Positions 1-7,202 of a stretch of DNA of 48,861 bases are shown piece after piece (within the stretch, counting starts at the first letter, position 1; each line of letters begins with the position of its first letter). The notes beneath the pieces are model-generated. The model made no database searches. It was not told where the DNA came from and worked only from the letters and a program-made list of their open reading frames with translations. Source of the stretch: an uncultured Corynebacterium sp. (lineage in GTDB: Bacteria > Actinomycetota > Actinomycetes > Mycobacteriales > Mycobacteriaceae); NCBI RefSeq assembly GCF_946222835.1, contig NZ_CAMIHD010000015.1, forward strand, positions 1 to 48,861, in the 5' to 3' direction. The translations under genes were made by a program, and so were the position numbers.

Positions 1-327
1 ACCCGTGTCGAGCGCGACCGTGGTGGACTGGATAACACCCCAGCATCTGCCAGTGACCGCGACCTTTTACGCGAGCATCTAGGCCGCGATGTACTCCACG
101 GTTCAGTCACACGAGACTTTAAAAAGTCCTATCGACGCAACGCTGACGGTACGAACTCGCCGCGTATGTATCGCTTCGAGACTGATGCTTTAGGACGGTG
201 CGAGTACGCCATGCTCACCACCAATCAGTATGCCGCCGTCCTGGTCGTTGACGTTGATCAAGTAGGTACCGCAGGCGGCGACCCCGCAGACTTAAACCCG
301 TACGTCCGGAGAAGGGGGTGCGGATGA
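1..327 (+). pseudogene. Fragment of a plasmid-type replication initiator (RepA-like), open at the window edge and cut short at its 3' end
   Basis: Frame 1 is open from base 1 to a TGA at 325-327. The translation contains segments such as SVTRDFKKSYRRNADGTNSP, AMLTTNQYAAVLVVDVDQ and DPADLNPYVR. From memory these resemble the N-terminal catalytic half of theta-type RepA initiators of corynebacterial plasmids (pGA1/pCASE1-like). Such proteins normally continue several hundred residues past DLNPYVR, but here the frame ends nine codons later. The following bases read in another frame as an unrelated HNH protein. I infer a recombination scar from a former plasmid or phage. The family call rests on recalled motifs only; the truncation is seen directly. 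Confidence 0.6.
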
Positions 328-935
328 CGCGGCGCAAGGGCGGGCCGTCGACGCTTTCGATTACCGGTGATTCCGATTTCATCGCCGACCTGCACGCCAG
401 CATCAGCGAAGAGAAACCCTTGGATTCCGTGGAGAATATTTTCTTCCGCGGCGGAGCCACAGCGCGCCCTGCCGCGATGACGAATATCATCATCCAGCTC
501 GATGAATTAGATGAAATCCTCGATGGTGGAGGCGAGGAAATTACGCTGCGGTTGACCAATGGGGCCGAAATCAGCGGTGCCAAGCTAGTGGAAAAGCGCC
601 TTGCCGAATGCGGACTCGTCACGCTCGTCCATCCCTATGAGGGACCGGTGAACCTGTATCGCACTTCCCGACCTGCCTCGGAAAAGCAGCGGCTGATGGC
701 AGGTGCAGAAAACCCCACCTGTCCATGGGCCGAGTGCAACTACCCAGCGGATAAGTGCCAGATTCACCACCTGCGCGCGTGAAAACATGGTGGTGAGACC
801 AATATGTCGAATCTCAGCGTGGCGTGTCCGTACCACAACGGCGTCAACGACGATGACCCGAACGCGCCGCCGGTGCGCGGCCGGCTGGAGCGCCGGCAGG
901 GCCGCATAGTCTGGGTCCCGCCCTGGGCCAGATAG
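318..935 (+). pseudogene. HNH endonuclease (DUF222/HNH family) remnant with in-frame stop
   Basis: The first part (GTG at 318 to TGA at 780-782) gives 154 residues ending in CPWAECNYPADKCQIHHLRA. Reading on in the same frame after that TGA gives KHGGETNMSNLSVACPYHNG and a conserved-looking tail to a TAG at 933-935. Together these make one HNH motif: paired cysteines, QIHH, then GG.TN..NL...C..HN. In the family a tryptophan sits at the stop position (W-x-x-GG), so TGG to TGA is the simplest explanation. The N-terminal DUF222 half of about 200 residues is absent, because the 5' side runs into the RepA-like fragment. The gene is therefore broken twice. These nucleases are repeated many times in corynebacterial genomes. 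Confidence 0.75.
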
Positions 936-980
936 GCTTGATTAGCTGCCCCTATCACTCAGCCCAAACGCACTACCCGA

Positions 981-1007
981 CCTCGCAACCAAGGCCCGGC
1001 TGCGAGG
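981..1007 (-). terminator. Possible hairpin downstream of lepA
   Basis: A 7-bp perfect stem (981-987 with 1001-1007) and a 13-base loop lie 25 bases past the lepA stop. There is no T-tract on either side, so intrinsic termination is uncertain. Confidence 0.3.
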
Positions 1008-1031
1008 TGGGTTCGGCGTGCGCAGGCGGTT

Positions 1032-2882
1032 TTAATCGTCGGCGTCGGTAGACAGCGCGGCCACGAAGGCTTCTTGCGGCACCGAGACGGAGCCCAAGGT
1101 CTTCATGCGCTTCTTACCGGCCTTCTGCTTCTCCAGCAGCTTGCGCTTACGAGAGATATCTCCGCCGTAACACTTGGCCAGCACGTCCTTGCGCATAGCG
1201 CGGATGTTTTCGCGAGCGATGATCTTCGAGCCGATGGCCGCCTGGACGGGCACCTCGAACTGCTGGCGCGGGATGAGCTCTTTAAGCTTCTTGGTCATCT
1301 TATTGCCGTACCACTGTGCGGAATCGCGGTGTACGATGGCAGAAAAGGCGTCGACCGGGTCGCCGTTGAGCAAAATGTCGACCTTGACCAAGTCCGCGAG
1401 CTGCTCGCCGGCCTCTTCGTAATTCAGCGAGGCGTAGCCCTTGGTACGAGACTTGAGCATATCGAAGAAGTCGAAGATGATTTCGCCGAGCGGCATGGTG
1501 TAGCGCAGCTCCACGCGGTCCTCGGAAAGGTAGTCCATGCCGCCCATCTGGCCGCGCTTGGACTGACACAGCTCCATGGTGGGGCCGACAAATTGCTCAG
1601 GCACGATGACGGTCATCTTCACCACGGGCTCATAGACCTCGTTAAGTTTTCCTTCCGGCCAGTCAGACGGGTTATGGACCCACTTTTCCTCGCCGTCTTC
1701 AGCCACCACTCGGTAGGTCACCGAAGGCGCGGTGGAAATCAGGTCGAGGCCGAACTCGCGCTCCAAGCGGTCGCGGGTGATTTCCATGTGCAACAGCCCC
1801 AAGAAGCCGCAGCGGAAACCAAAGCCGAGGGCGACGGAGGTTTCGGGCTCGAAGGTCAAGGAGGCGTCGTTAAGCTGCAGCTTTTCCAAAGCATCGCGCA
1901 AGTCTGGGAAATCAGCCTGGGAAATGGGGAAAAGGCCGGAATAGACCATCGGGTCTGGGTCCTTATAGCCCTTGAGCGGAGTCTCAGCGCCGCCGTTGGA
2001 CCAGGTGACGGTATCGCCTACCTTGGTCTCGCGCACGTCCTTTACGCCGGTAATCAGGTAGCCCACCTCGCCGGGGCCCAAACCCTCGCATTTTTGCATC
2101 GTGGGCGACACGATGCCGATTTCGAGCAGCTCGTGGTTAGCGTTGGTCGACATCATGGTGACCTTCTGGCGTGGGGTGAGCTTGCCATCGACCATGCGGA
2201 TATAGGTAACCACGCCGCGGTAGGTGTCATAGACGGAGTCAAAAATCATGGCGCGGGCCGGCGCATCCGCGTCGAACTCGGAGGACGGCGGCGGGACTAG
2301 CTCGCAGACCTTGTCCAGCAACTCGACGACGCCCTCGCCGGTCTTGCCGGATACGCGCAGGACCTCCTCCGGCTCGCAGCCGATGATATTGGCGATTTCC
2401 AGTGCGTATTTTTCCGGGTCGGCGGCCGGCAGATCGATTTTATTGAGGACCGGGATGATTTCCAGGTCGTTTTCCATCGCCAGGTAGAGGTTGGCGAGGG
2501 TTTGGGCTTCGATGCCTTGGGCGGCGTCGACAAGCAGGATGGCGCCTTCACACGCCTCGAGCGCGCGGGAGACCTCGTAGGTAAAGTCCACGTGGCCGGG
2601 GGTATCGATCATCTGCATGACAATCTGTTCACCCTGCGCGGTGCCGGACTGGGGCACCCACGGCAGGCGCACGTTCTGCGCCTTAATAGTGATGCCGCGC
2701 TCGCGTTCGATGTCCATATTATCGAGGAACTGGTCACGCATATCGCGCTCCGCAACCACCTTGGATAGCTGCAGGATGCGGTCCGCCAGCGTCGACTTGC
2801 CGTGGTCGATGTGAGCAATAATGCAGAAGTTTCGGATTCGGGCGGGATCCGTAAACGTCGTGGCCGCAAAGTTTTCAGACAT
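1032..2882 (-). CDS. lepA: Elongation factor 4 (back-translocating GTPase LepA)
   Basis: A 616-residue translational GTPase, the normal LepA length. It acts on the ribosome and can reverse translocation. The G1 loop AHIDHGKST is at residues 23-31, the switch segment ERGITIKAQ follows, then DTPGH and NKID. The C-terminal EF4-specific domain ends in a basic stretch and STDADD. The open frame extends another 122 codons upstream, but that part overlaps the divergent gene and has no LepA similarity. The chosen ATG starts MSENFAATTF and lies 6 bases after a TATTGT box, which points to a leaderless mRNA. The gene diverges from the PemK-like gene with only 18 bases between start codons. Confidence 0.97.
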   Translation of the reverse strand: MSENFAATTFTDPARIRNFCIIAHIDHGKSTLADRILQLSKVVAERDMRDQFLDNMDIERERGITIKAQNVRLPWVPQSGTAQGEQIVMQMIDTPGHVDFTYEVSRALEACEGAILLVDAAQGIEAQTLANLYLAMENDLEIIPVLNKIDLPAADPEKYALEIANIIGCEPEEVLRVSGKTGEGVVELLDKVCELVPPPSSEFDADAPARAMIFDSVYDTYRGVVTYIRMVDGKLTPRQKVTMMSTNANHELLEIGIVSPTMQKCEGLGPGEVGYLITGVKDVRETKVGDTVTWSNGGAETPLKGYKDPDPMVYSGLFPISQADFPDLRDALEKLQLNDASLTFEPETSVALGFGFRCGFLGLLHMEITRDRLEREFGLDLISTAPSVTYRVVAEDGEEKWVHNPSDWPEGKLNEVYEPVVKMTVIVPEQFVGPTMELCQSKRGQMGGMDYLSEDRVELRYTMPLGEIIFDFFDMLKSRTKGYASLNYEEAGEQLADLVKVDILLNGDPVDAFSAIVHRDSAQWYGNKMTKKLKELIPRQQFEVPVQAAIGSKIIARENIRAMRKDVLAKCYGGDISRKRKLLEKQKAGKKRMKTLGSVSVPQEAFVAALSTDADD

Positions 2883-2887
2883 ACGTC

Positions 2888-2894
2888 TACAATA
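2888..2894. promoter_or_regulatory. Shared bidirectional -10 region for lepA and the PemK-like gene
   Basis: On the plus strand TACAAT (2888-2893) ends 7 bases before the ATG at 2901. On the minus strand TATTGT (2894-2889) ends 6 bases before the lepA ATG at 2882. The two hexamers overlap by five base pairs. Both fit the actinobacterial TANNNT -10 box at the distance expected for leaderless transcripts. No clear -35 is visible on either side; each would have to lie inside the other gene. Confidence 0.6.
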
Positions 2895-2900
2895 GTCGAC

Positions 2901-3437
2901 ATGAAAAGCGCCATGCTCACCCGTCTGCGCCGAGCGCTGGGAATCAGCGAGCGCGAGCCCATAGACACCGGCCTGACCCGCATCAATTCCCGGTTGGGGC
3001 TGGATAGGTCGGACGAGTTCCACGAGCCACGCAAGGCCGCTGATATCCGGGTCGAGGCCACTGCCTCTCACCCCCGGTCCATATTTTTCACCCCCGATAT
3101 GGACGGCCAGGCTGATTCCGGCGAGGTGGTCTGGGTGTGGGTACCGGCCGAAGGCAAGCAGGCGCCACCGCGCGAGCGCGCCATTTTGGTCGTCGGCCGC
3201 ACCCGCACCACGGTGTTGGGTTTGCTTATCTCCCCCAACCCAAAGCACGCGCTTGACGACGCCTGGCTGGAAATCGGCTCCGGCGAGTGGGACGAATCCG
3301 GATGCGATTGCTGGGTGCGCCTCGACCGCCTACTCGAAGTTTCCGAAGAACAGGTGCGCCGCCAGGGCACGCTTTTCCCAGAACGCAGGTTCGAACGAAT
3401 CGCGAATAGGTTGCGGGCGCGCTATCACTGGGCCTAG
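2901..3437 (+). CDS. PemK/MazF-family toxin-like protein, no partner antitoxin
   Basis: 178 residues. The central and C-terminal part (SGEVVWVWVPAEG, then RERAILVVGR and VLGLLISPNP) follows the PemK/MazF/CcdB barrel pattern: a G-[DE]-V-V-W strand, then an R-[AP]-x-[IL]-V-[LV] strand. MazF toxins are sequence-specific endoribonucleases. About 55 N-terminal residues precede the barrel, longer than in classical MazF (about 110 residues). No small antitoxin ORF lies on either side; the neighbours are lepA (divergent) and rpsT. Because homologues sit beside lepA in related genomes, a housekeeping role is as likely as a toxin role. The ATG at 2901 directly follows a -10-like box, so the mRNA is probably leaderless. 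Catalytic activity cannot be judged from sequence alone. Confidence 0.75.
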   Translation: MKSAMLTRLRRALGISEREPIDTGLTRINSRLGLDRSDEFHEPRKAADIRVEATASHPRSIFFTPDMDGQADSGEVVWVWVPAEGKQAPPRERAILVVGRTRTTVLGLLISPNPKHALDDAWLEIGSGEWDESGCDCWVRLDRLLEVSEEQVRRQGTLFPERRFERIANRLRARYHWA

Positions 3438-3459
3438 CCGCATCACTGGGCCTAGCCGC
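3424..3459. repeat. Perfect 18-bp tandem duplication over the stop codon of the PemK-like gene
   Basis: The unit ATCACTGGGCCTAGCCGC occurs at 3424-3441 and again at 3442-3459 with no gap. The first copy contains the TAG stop at 3435-3437, so the second copy lies wholly outside the gene. It looks like a recent slippage or duplication event. Confidence 0.85.
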
Positions 3460-3532
3460 CGCGCGGCCGGCGGATAGGGAGCCATCGGGCTGGGAGCCAG
3501 CAGTCTGGGAGACGGCGGCCGCGGGGAGGGTT

Positions 3533-3562
3533 TTGGCAGGTCGAGTTCTGTACTGCTATTGT
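3533..3562 (+). promoter_or_regulatory. Likely rpsT promoter
   Basis: TTGGCA at 3533-3538 and TATTGT at 3557-3562 are separated by 18 bases, close to the sigma-A pattern. It would give a leader of about 155 bases before rpsT. Confidence 0.5.
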
Positions 3563-3586
3563 GTGTTGGTTACTTACTTGCCGGGC

Positions 3587-3637
3587 GCGCTGGTCGGGGC
3601 GGGCAGGACCTTGGGTTCGCTCTTCGAACACCAGCGC
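3587..3637 (+). promoter_or_regulatory. Candidate structured leader of rpsT
   Basis: Inside the predicted rpsT leader, 3587-3594 (GCGCTGGT) pairs perfectly with 3630-3637 (ACCAGCGC). Nested in it, 3615-3619 (GTTCG) pairs with 3625-3629 (CGAAC) across a 5-base loop. S20 genes are often regulated by their own product through the leader RNA, so this could be such an element; that is inference. The rest of 3438-3726 shows nothing else I can name. Confidence 0.35.
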
Positions 3638-3726
3638 CGAGCGCGCCAGTGATTGCTGGCCGCGGGAGTAGTCCGAGTAGGTCGGTTTCTACGTCAATCA
3701 CTTTCGATTACTAAGAGGTATTTTTC

Positions 3727-3990
3727 ATGGCAAATATCAAGTCCAAGCAGAAGCGCGTTATCACCAACGAGAAGGCACGTCGCCGCAATAAGGGCGTTCG
3801 CTCCGCCGTCCGCACCGAGATCCGCAAGTTCCGCGAGACCGTTGCCGCTGGCGATAAGGCTGCTGCTGAGAAGCAGCTGCGCGTGGCATCCCGCGCCCTG
3901 GACAAGTCCGTGTCCAAGGGTGTCTTCCACCGCAACACCGCAGCCAACAAGAAGTCCGGCATGGCTTCCGCGTTCAACAAGATGGACTAA
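3727..3990 (+). CDS. rpsT: 30S ribosomal protein S20
   Basis: 87 residues starting MANIKSKQKRVITNEKARRR, the standard S20 start, very rich in lysine, arginine and alanine along three long helices. S20 binds 16S rRNA early in small-subunit assembly. The ATG follows the ribosome-binding stretch AAGAGG. It stands alone between its own promoter and leader and a strong terminator. Confidence 0.98.
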   Translation: MANIKSKQKRVITNEKARRRNKGVRSAVRTEIRKFRETVAAGDKAAAEKQLRVASRALDKSVSKGVFHRNTAANKKSGMASAFNKMD

Positions 3991-4008
3991 GAGCCATTGC
4001 ACAGATCA

Positions 4009-4049
4009 TCCCCCGGTCGCACTCTACGGAGCGCGCCGGGGGATTTTCT
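4009..4049 (+). terminator. Intrinsic terminator of rpsT
   Basis: TCCCCCGG (4009-4016) pairs with CCGGGGGA (4036-4043) and is followed by TTTTCTT. It lies 18 bases after the rpsT stop. Confidence 0.85.
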
Positions 4050-4108
4050 TGGCCCACTTTAGGCCGCGGAACCGGCAGGCAAGGCCGGGCGGGACTTAGG
4101 CGGGCAGC

Positions 4109-4687
4109 TTAGGCCAGTTCGTCGTTGAAATAGTCTTCGAAGATGGCGCCGGCGTTGCGGAAGGCGTCGGCAAGCGAAGTGCCGCCGCGGGTTTCCACGA
4201 AGGTCTCGAAGGCGGTCAGGAACTGGATGTAGATGATGTTGACGGTCGGCGTGAGCCGCGGATCGGAGGACTTCCAGCCCTCGCGGGCCTGCACGGCCTG
4301 GCGGACGCGCTGAATGATGCGGCCATTGCGCTGGCAGTACAGGGCACGCAGTTTCGTGTCCTTAGCCAGCGCCTGGGCCGTGAGCTGAGAAATTTCGGGA
4401 AAGAACTCATCGCCTACGGCACGGTTAAACTCGGCCATGGCCATGATTTCGGAATCTTCGCGCAGACTTCCCGTGGGCAATCCGGCGGCGAAATTTTGGA
4501 ATTGGTTCTCCACTTCCTCCGACATTTCGGGGCCTAAAACTGCCGATTCTTTGTCTTTTATGTAATTAAAAAGCGTACGGCGGGAAACGCCCACCTTGTG
4601 AGCGAGCTCCTCCATGGTGAACCCGTCATAACCATTCTCGATGACGAGGTTGAGCGCAGCGACTCGGATTTTTGATATACGCGGCAT
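4109..4687 (-). CDS. TetR-family transcriptional regulator
   Basis: 192 residues. The N-terminal TetR DNA-binding domain is clear: FTMEELAHKVGVSRRTLFNY at about residues 23-42, followed by KDKES. The C-terminal ligand domain is not recognisable and its effector is unknown. The start chosen (MPRISKIR) has AAAGGGG just upstream; a longer frame to 4744 has no such site. The neighbour upstream is the restriction-modification pair and the gene behind is rpsT, so no target is obvious from linkage. Two inverted repeats lie at its own promoter, suggesting autorepression. It may belong to the accessory segment that separates rpsT from the lysE-holA block. Confidence 0.9.
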   Translation of the reverse strand: MPRISKIRVAALNLVIENGYDGFTMEELAHKVGVSRRTLFNYIKDKESAVLGPEMSEEVENQFQNFAAGLPTGSLREDSEIMAMAEFNRAVGDEFFPEISQLTAQALAKDTKLRALYCQRNGRIIQRVRQAVQAREGWKSSDPRLTPTVNIIYIQFLTAFETFVETRGGTSLADAFRNAGAIFEDYFNDELA

Positions 4688-4744
4688 GAATGCCCCTTTC
4701 CGTCCCGACGCTCTACAAGCTTCAGTATCTTTTCTTTCTCCCAA

Positions 4745-4778
4745 AGAATTTGTGAGGAAATTCTATTTTGTCTACAAA
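4745..4778 (-). promoter_or_regulatory. Candidate promoter and operators of the TetR gene
   Basis: Inverted repeat AGAATTT-6-AAATTCT at 4745-4764 contains a minus-strand TAGAAT (4765-4760), a good -10 box. A second palindrome TTTGT-CT-ACAAA follows at 4767-4778. Overlap of a palindrome with the -10 is typical of TetR autorepression. The remainder of 4688-5020 (333 bases, AT-rich in its left half) holds no gene I can support. Confidence 0.45.
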
Positions 4779-5005
4779 CTAAGGGGTTTTGAGGCGATTT
4801 TATTATCTTATATTCGATCAGAGAAACCACCATGCGCGCCATGGAAATTCCCCGCCGGTACGTCTGCACATTTTCGCCCGTCATGGCACTATTTGGGAAA
4901 ACTGTGACGTTAGACAACCAAGGCGCTAAGCCTGCCCAGGCATACACCGGGTTTATCCGCTCGCACGTTCGAAAGCCCGATGGTGCTCGTGTCCGGTAGG
5001 GCGGC

Positions 5006-5011
5006 TAAGAT
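5006..5011 (+). promoter_or_regulatory. Possible -10 box of the methylase gene
   Basis: TAAGAT ends 9 bases before the ATG at 5021 and there is no Shine-Dalgarno sequence, so transcription may start at or next to the start codon. Confidence 0.35.
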
Positions 5012-5020
5012 GAGTCAACG

Positions 5021-5863
5021 ATGAAAAACGTTAAGCCACTGGTCAAATGGGCGGGCGGGAAGCGCCAGCTCTTGCCGCATATCCACGCCGCCCTGCCGGC
5101 GGATGCCCCGCAGCGTTTTTATGAACCCTTCATCGGTGGCGGCGCGGTGCTTTTCTCTCTCGAGCCGGCCAGTGCACGGGTCAACGATCTCAATGGTGAA
5201 CTCATCAACCTCTATGAGGTGGTGCGCGACGGCGTCGATGAGCTCATTGCCGAGCTCGCGGGCTATCCCAATGAGGCAGAGTTTTTCTATGCGCTGCGCG
5301 CAGCGGACCGGGATGCCCAGCGGTTTGCCGCCCTCTCCCCTGTTGAGCGCGCCGCGCGGACGTTGTACCTCAACCGCACCTGCTATAACGGCCTGTATCG
5401 CGTGAACGCGGCGGGGCAATTCAACGCGCCGTTTGGGCGTTATAAGAATCCCACCATCTGCGATGAAGGCACGCTGCGCGCGGTGCACCGGTATTTTGCG
5501 GATAATGATGTGGCCTTCTCGCAGGGAGATTTCGCCGCGGCGGTGGCAGAGGCACGCGAAGGAGACTTTGTGTACTTCGACCCTCCCTATGACCCGGTGA
5601 ACGTGACGAGCTCGTTTACCGGCTACCAAAAGGGCGGCTTTGACAGAGCGGAGCAAGAGCGGCTCAAAGAGGTCTGCGATGACTTGGATAGGCGCGGGGT
5701 GAAGTTCCTCTTGTCGAATTCAGCTACCGATTTCATCCGGGAGCTGTACGCGGACTATGAAGTAGACATCGTGGGGGCGACGAGGGCGATTAACTCCGTT
5801 GGCTCGAAGCGGGGCAAGGTCGACGAAGTCCTGGTACGCAATTACGAGGTCCGCGGTGACTAG
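5021..5863 (+). CDS. DNA adenine methylase, D12 class (type II restriction-modification)
   Basis: 280 residues. It transfers methyl from S-adenosylmethionine to the N6 of adenine. The order of motifs is that of alpha-class Dam/DpnM enzymes: VKWAGGKRQLL at 8-18 (motif X), FYEPFIGGGAVLF at 33-45 (motif I, SAM binding), a target-recognition region, then the catalytic DPPY at 187-190. GSKRGKVDEVLVRNY near the end is the usual last motif. The following gene is its likely cognate nuclease and overlaps it by eight bases, so the two are translated as a pair. Recognition sequence cannot be read from the protein; GATC is one common outcome for this family but not the only one. Confidence 0.93.
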   Translation: MKNVKPLVKWAGGKRQLLPHIHAALPADAPQRFYEPFIGGGAVLFSLEPASARVNDLNGELINLYEVVRDGVDELIAELAGYPNEAEFFYALRAADRDAQRFAALSPVERAARTLYLNRTCYNGLYRVNAAGQFNAPFGRYKNPTICDEGTLRAVHRYFADNDVAFSQGDFAAAVAEAREGDFVYFDPPYDPVNVTSSFTGYQKGGFDRAEQERLKEVCDDLDRRGVKFLLSNSATDFIRELYADYEVDIVGATRAINSVGSKRGKVDEVLVRNYEVRGD

Positions 5864-7202
5864 CGGGTCACAGGCGCAGGAGTTGCGGGAGCGGGAGTTG
5901 CGGGCGCGCTTTGGCGTGCCGGAGTCGATGAAGCTCGGCGTCAATGACTGGGGGTGGCTGCGCATCCTGGCAGCGGGATACGACGCGGAACTGGAGCGGC
6001 GCGGGTATTTCTATATCGGCGCGCGAGAGCTAGAACAGCTCTCAGGCCGGCAACCACGGTTGATGGCCAAGCATGATTTCTCTACCTCGCGGCCGTGGAT
6101 TTTTCAGCGTCTCCACCTGGGAATCGTGCCGGTCAGCCGGGGCGAATACCTGGTGGGACGATTCAACCTGTACGAACGATTTCCAGAAACGCAGCGCGGC
6201 GAGGTGCGCACGCTGGAGCTGCCGGCAGGGCTGGACACCCTCTCGTTGGAGGCAGTGAGCTCGGAGGCAGTGGCGCTAAATGGGGCGTCGGCAAGCGGGA
6301 TGCTGGAGGACTTCCTGGGGTGCGCGCCGTTGCAGGCCACGGTGGCGGGGCGCATGTCCACGCACGGGCTTAAGGTGCGGCTGCCGGACTTGGGCGTGGA
6401 TGTGGCGGTGGACCGCGCGCAGATGGAAATCGACGGTGGCTTTGAATCGCTCGAGCACCTAGTGCTGGTGGAGGCGAAGAACCACCTGTCGGAGGATTTC
6501 AATATCCGGCAGCTGTATTTTCCGTATCGGCGTTTCCAGCAGCGCCTGGCCAAGGATGTGGTGCCGGTTTACCTGGTGTATTCCAATGGTATTTTCCACC
6601 TGTACCGCTATGAGTTTCGGGACCCGGCGGATTTTCGCAGCATTGCGCTGGTCGATAGCGCCCGCTACGCGCTGTCCTCCTCGCACTTGGATGCGCAGGC
6701 GGCGCTCGACATCGTGCGGGTGGTAGAGCCCGAACCCGAGCCAGCCGTGCCCTTCCCGCAGGCTAATAGCTTTGAGCGGGTGGTCAACTTGCTGGAGCTC
6801 ATCGCCCTGCAGCCGTTAAGCAAGGCGGAGATTACCCAGCGCTATGATTTCGACCCGCGGCAGGCGGATTATTATGCCAACGCCGCGCGCTACCTGGGCC
6901 TGGCGGAGCCGGTGGAGGACACGTGGGAGCCGACAGAGCACGGGCGGCGGGTTATCGAGCAGCCGCAGCGCGACGCCCGGAATACGGCGCTCATACGGGC
7001 GCTGGCGGCGCGGCGGGTTTTCCGCGAGGTGCTTGAGCTCAGCCTGGCCCGCGGCGCGGTGGCTAGCACCGCGGAGATTTGTGCGGCCATGAATGGACTG
7101 GGGCTCAGCTTGGCGACGTCCCGGCGGCGCGCCTCCACCGTCGCCCGTTGGACCCAGTGGGTGCTGGACACGGTGGCCGAGGGCACGCCGCGCCTATTTT
7201 AA
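5856..7202 (+). CDS. Probable type II restriction endonuclease, partner of the adjacent adenine methylase
   Basis: 448 residues. A PD-(D/E)xK-type core is visible: EID at about 191-193, then after a hydrophobic strand VEAK at 205-208, followed by DFNIRQLYFPYRRFQ. The VEAKNH...RQLY(F/Y)P arrangement is typical of restriction enzymes encoded next to D12 methylases. The C-terminal 150 residues (FERVVNLLELIAL, then two helical DNA-binding-like segments) look like a winged-helix specificity module. The start is taken as GTG at 5856, overlapping the methylase stop; GAGG lies seven bases before it. The gene converges on lysE and their stop codons overlap by four bases (7199-7202). A different type II nuclease subfamily cannot be excluded, but linkage plus the core makes the call good. 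Confidence 0.8.
   Translation: MTSGSQAQELRERELRARFGVPESMKLGVNDWGWLRILAAGYDAELERRGYFYIGARELEQLSGRQPRLMAKHDFSTSRPWIFQRLHLGIVPVSRGEYLVGRFNLYERFPETQRGEVRTLELPAGLDTLSLEAVSSEAVALNGASASGMLEDFLGCAPLQATVAGRMSTHGLKVRLPDLGVDVAVDRAQMEIDGGFESLEHLVLVEAKNHLSEDFNIRQLYFPYRRFQQRLAKDVVPVYLVYSNGIFHLYRYEFRDPADFRSIALVDSARYALSSSHLDAQAALDIVRVVEPEPEPAVPFPQANSFERVVNLLELIALQPLSKAEITQRYDFDPRQADYYANAARYLGLAEPVEDTWEPTEHGRRVIEQPQRDARNTALIRALAARRVFREVLELSLARGAVASTAEICAAMNGLGLSLATSRRRASTVARWTQWVLDTVAEGTPRLF

Noticed and set aside
1074..2300. A 408-codon open frame opposite lepA
   Set aside because: Antisense shadow of a certain gene, with no family resemblance.
2883..3248. N-terminal extension of the lepA frame
   Set aside because: It overlaps the divergent PemK-like gene, has no LepA similarity, and the usual LepA length is reached from 2882.
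3438..3726. A tRNA gene in the G+C-rich stretch before rpsT
   Set aside because: The hairpins do not form a cloverleaf and no T-loop signature is present.
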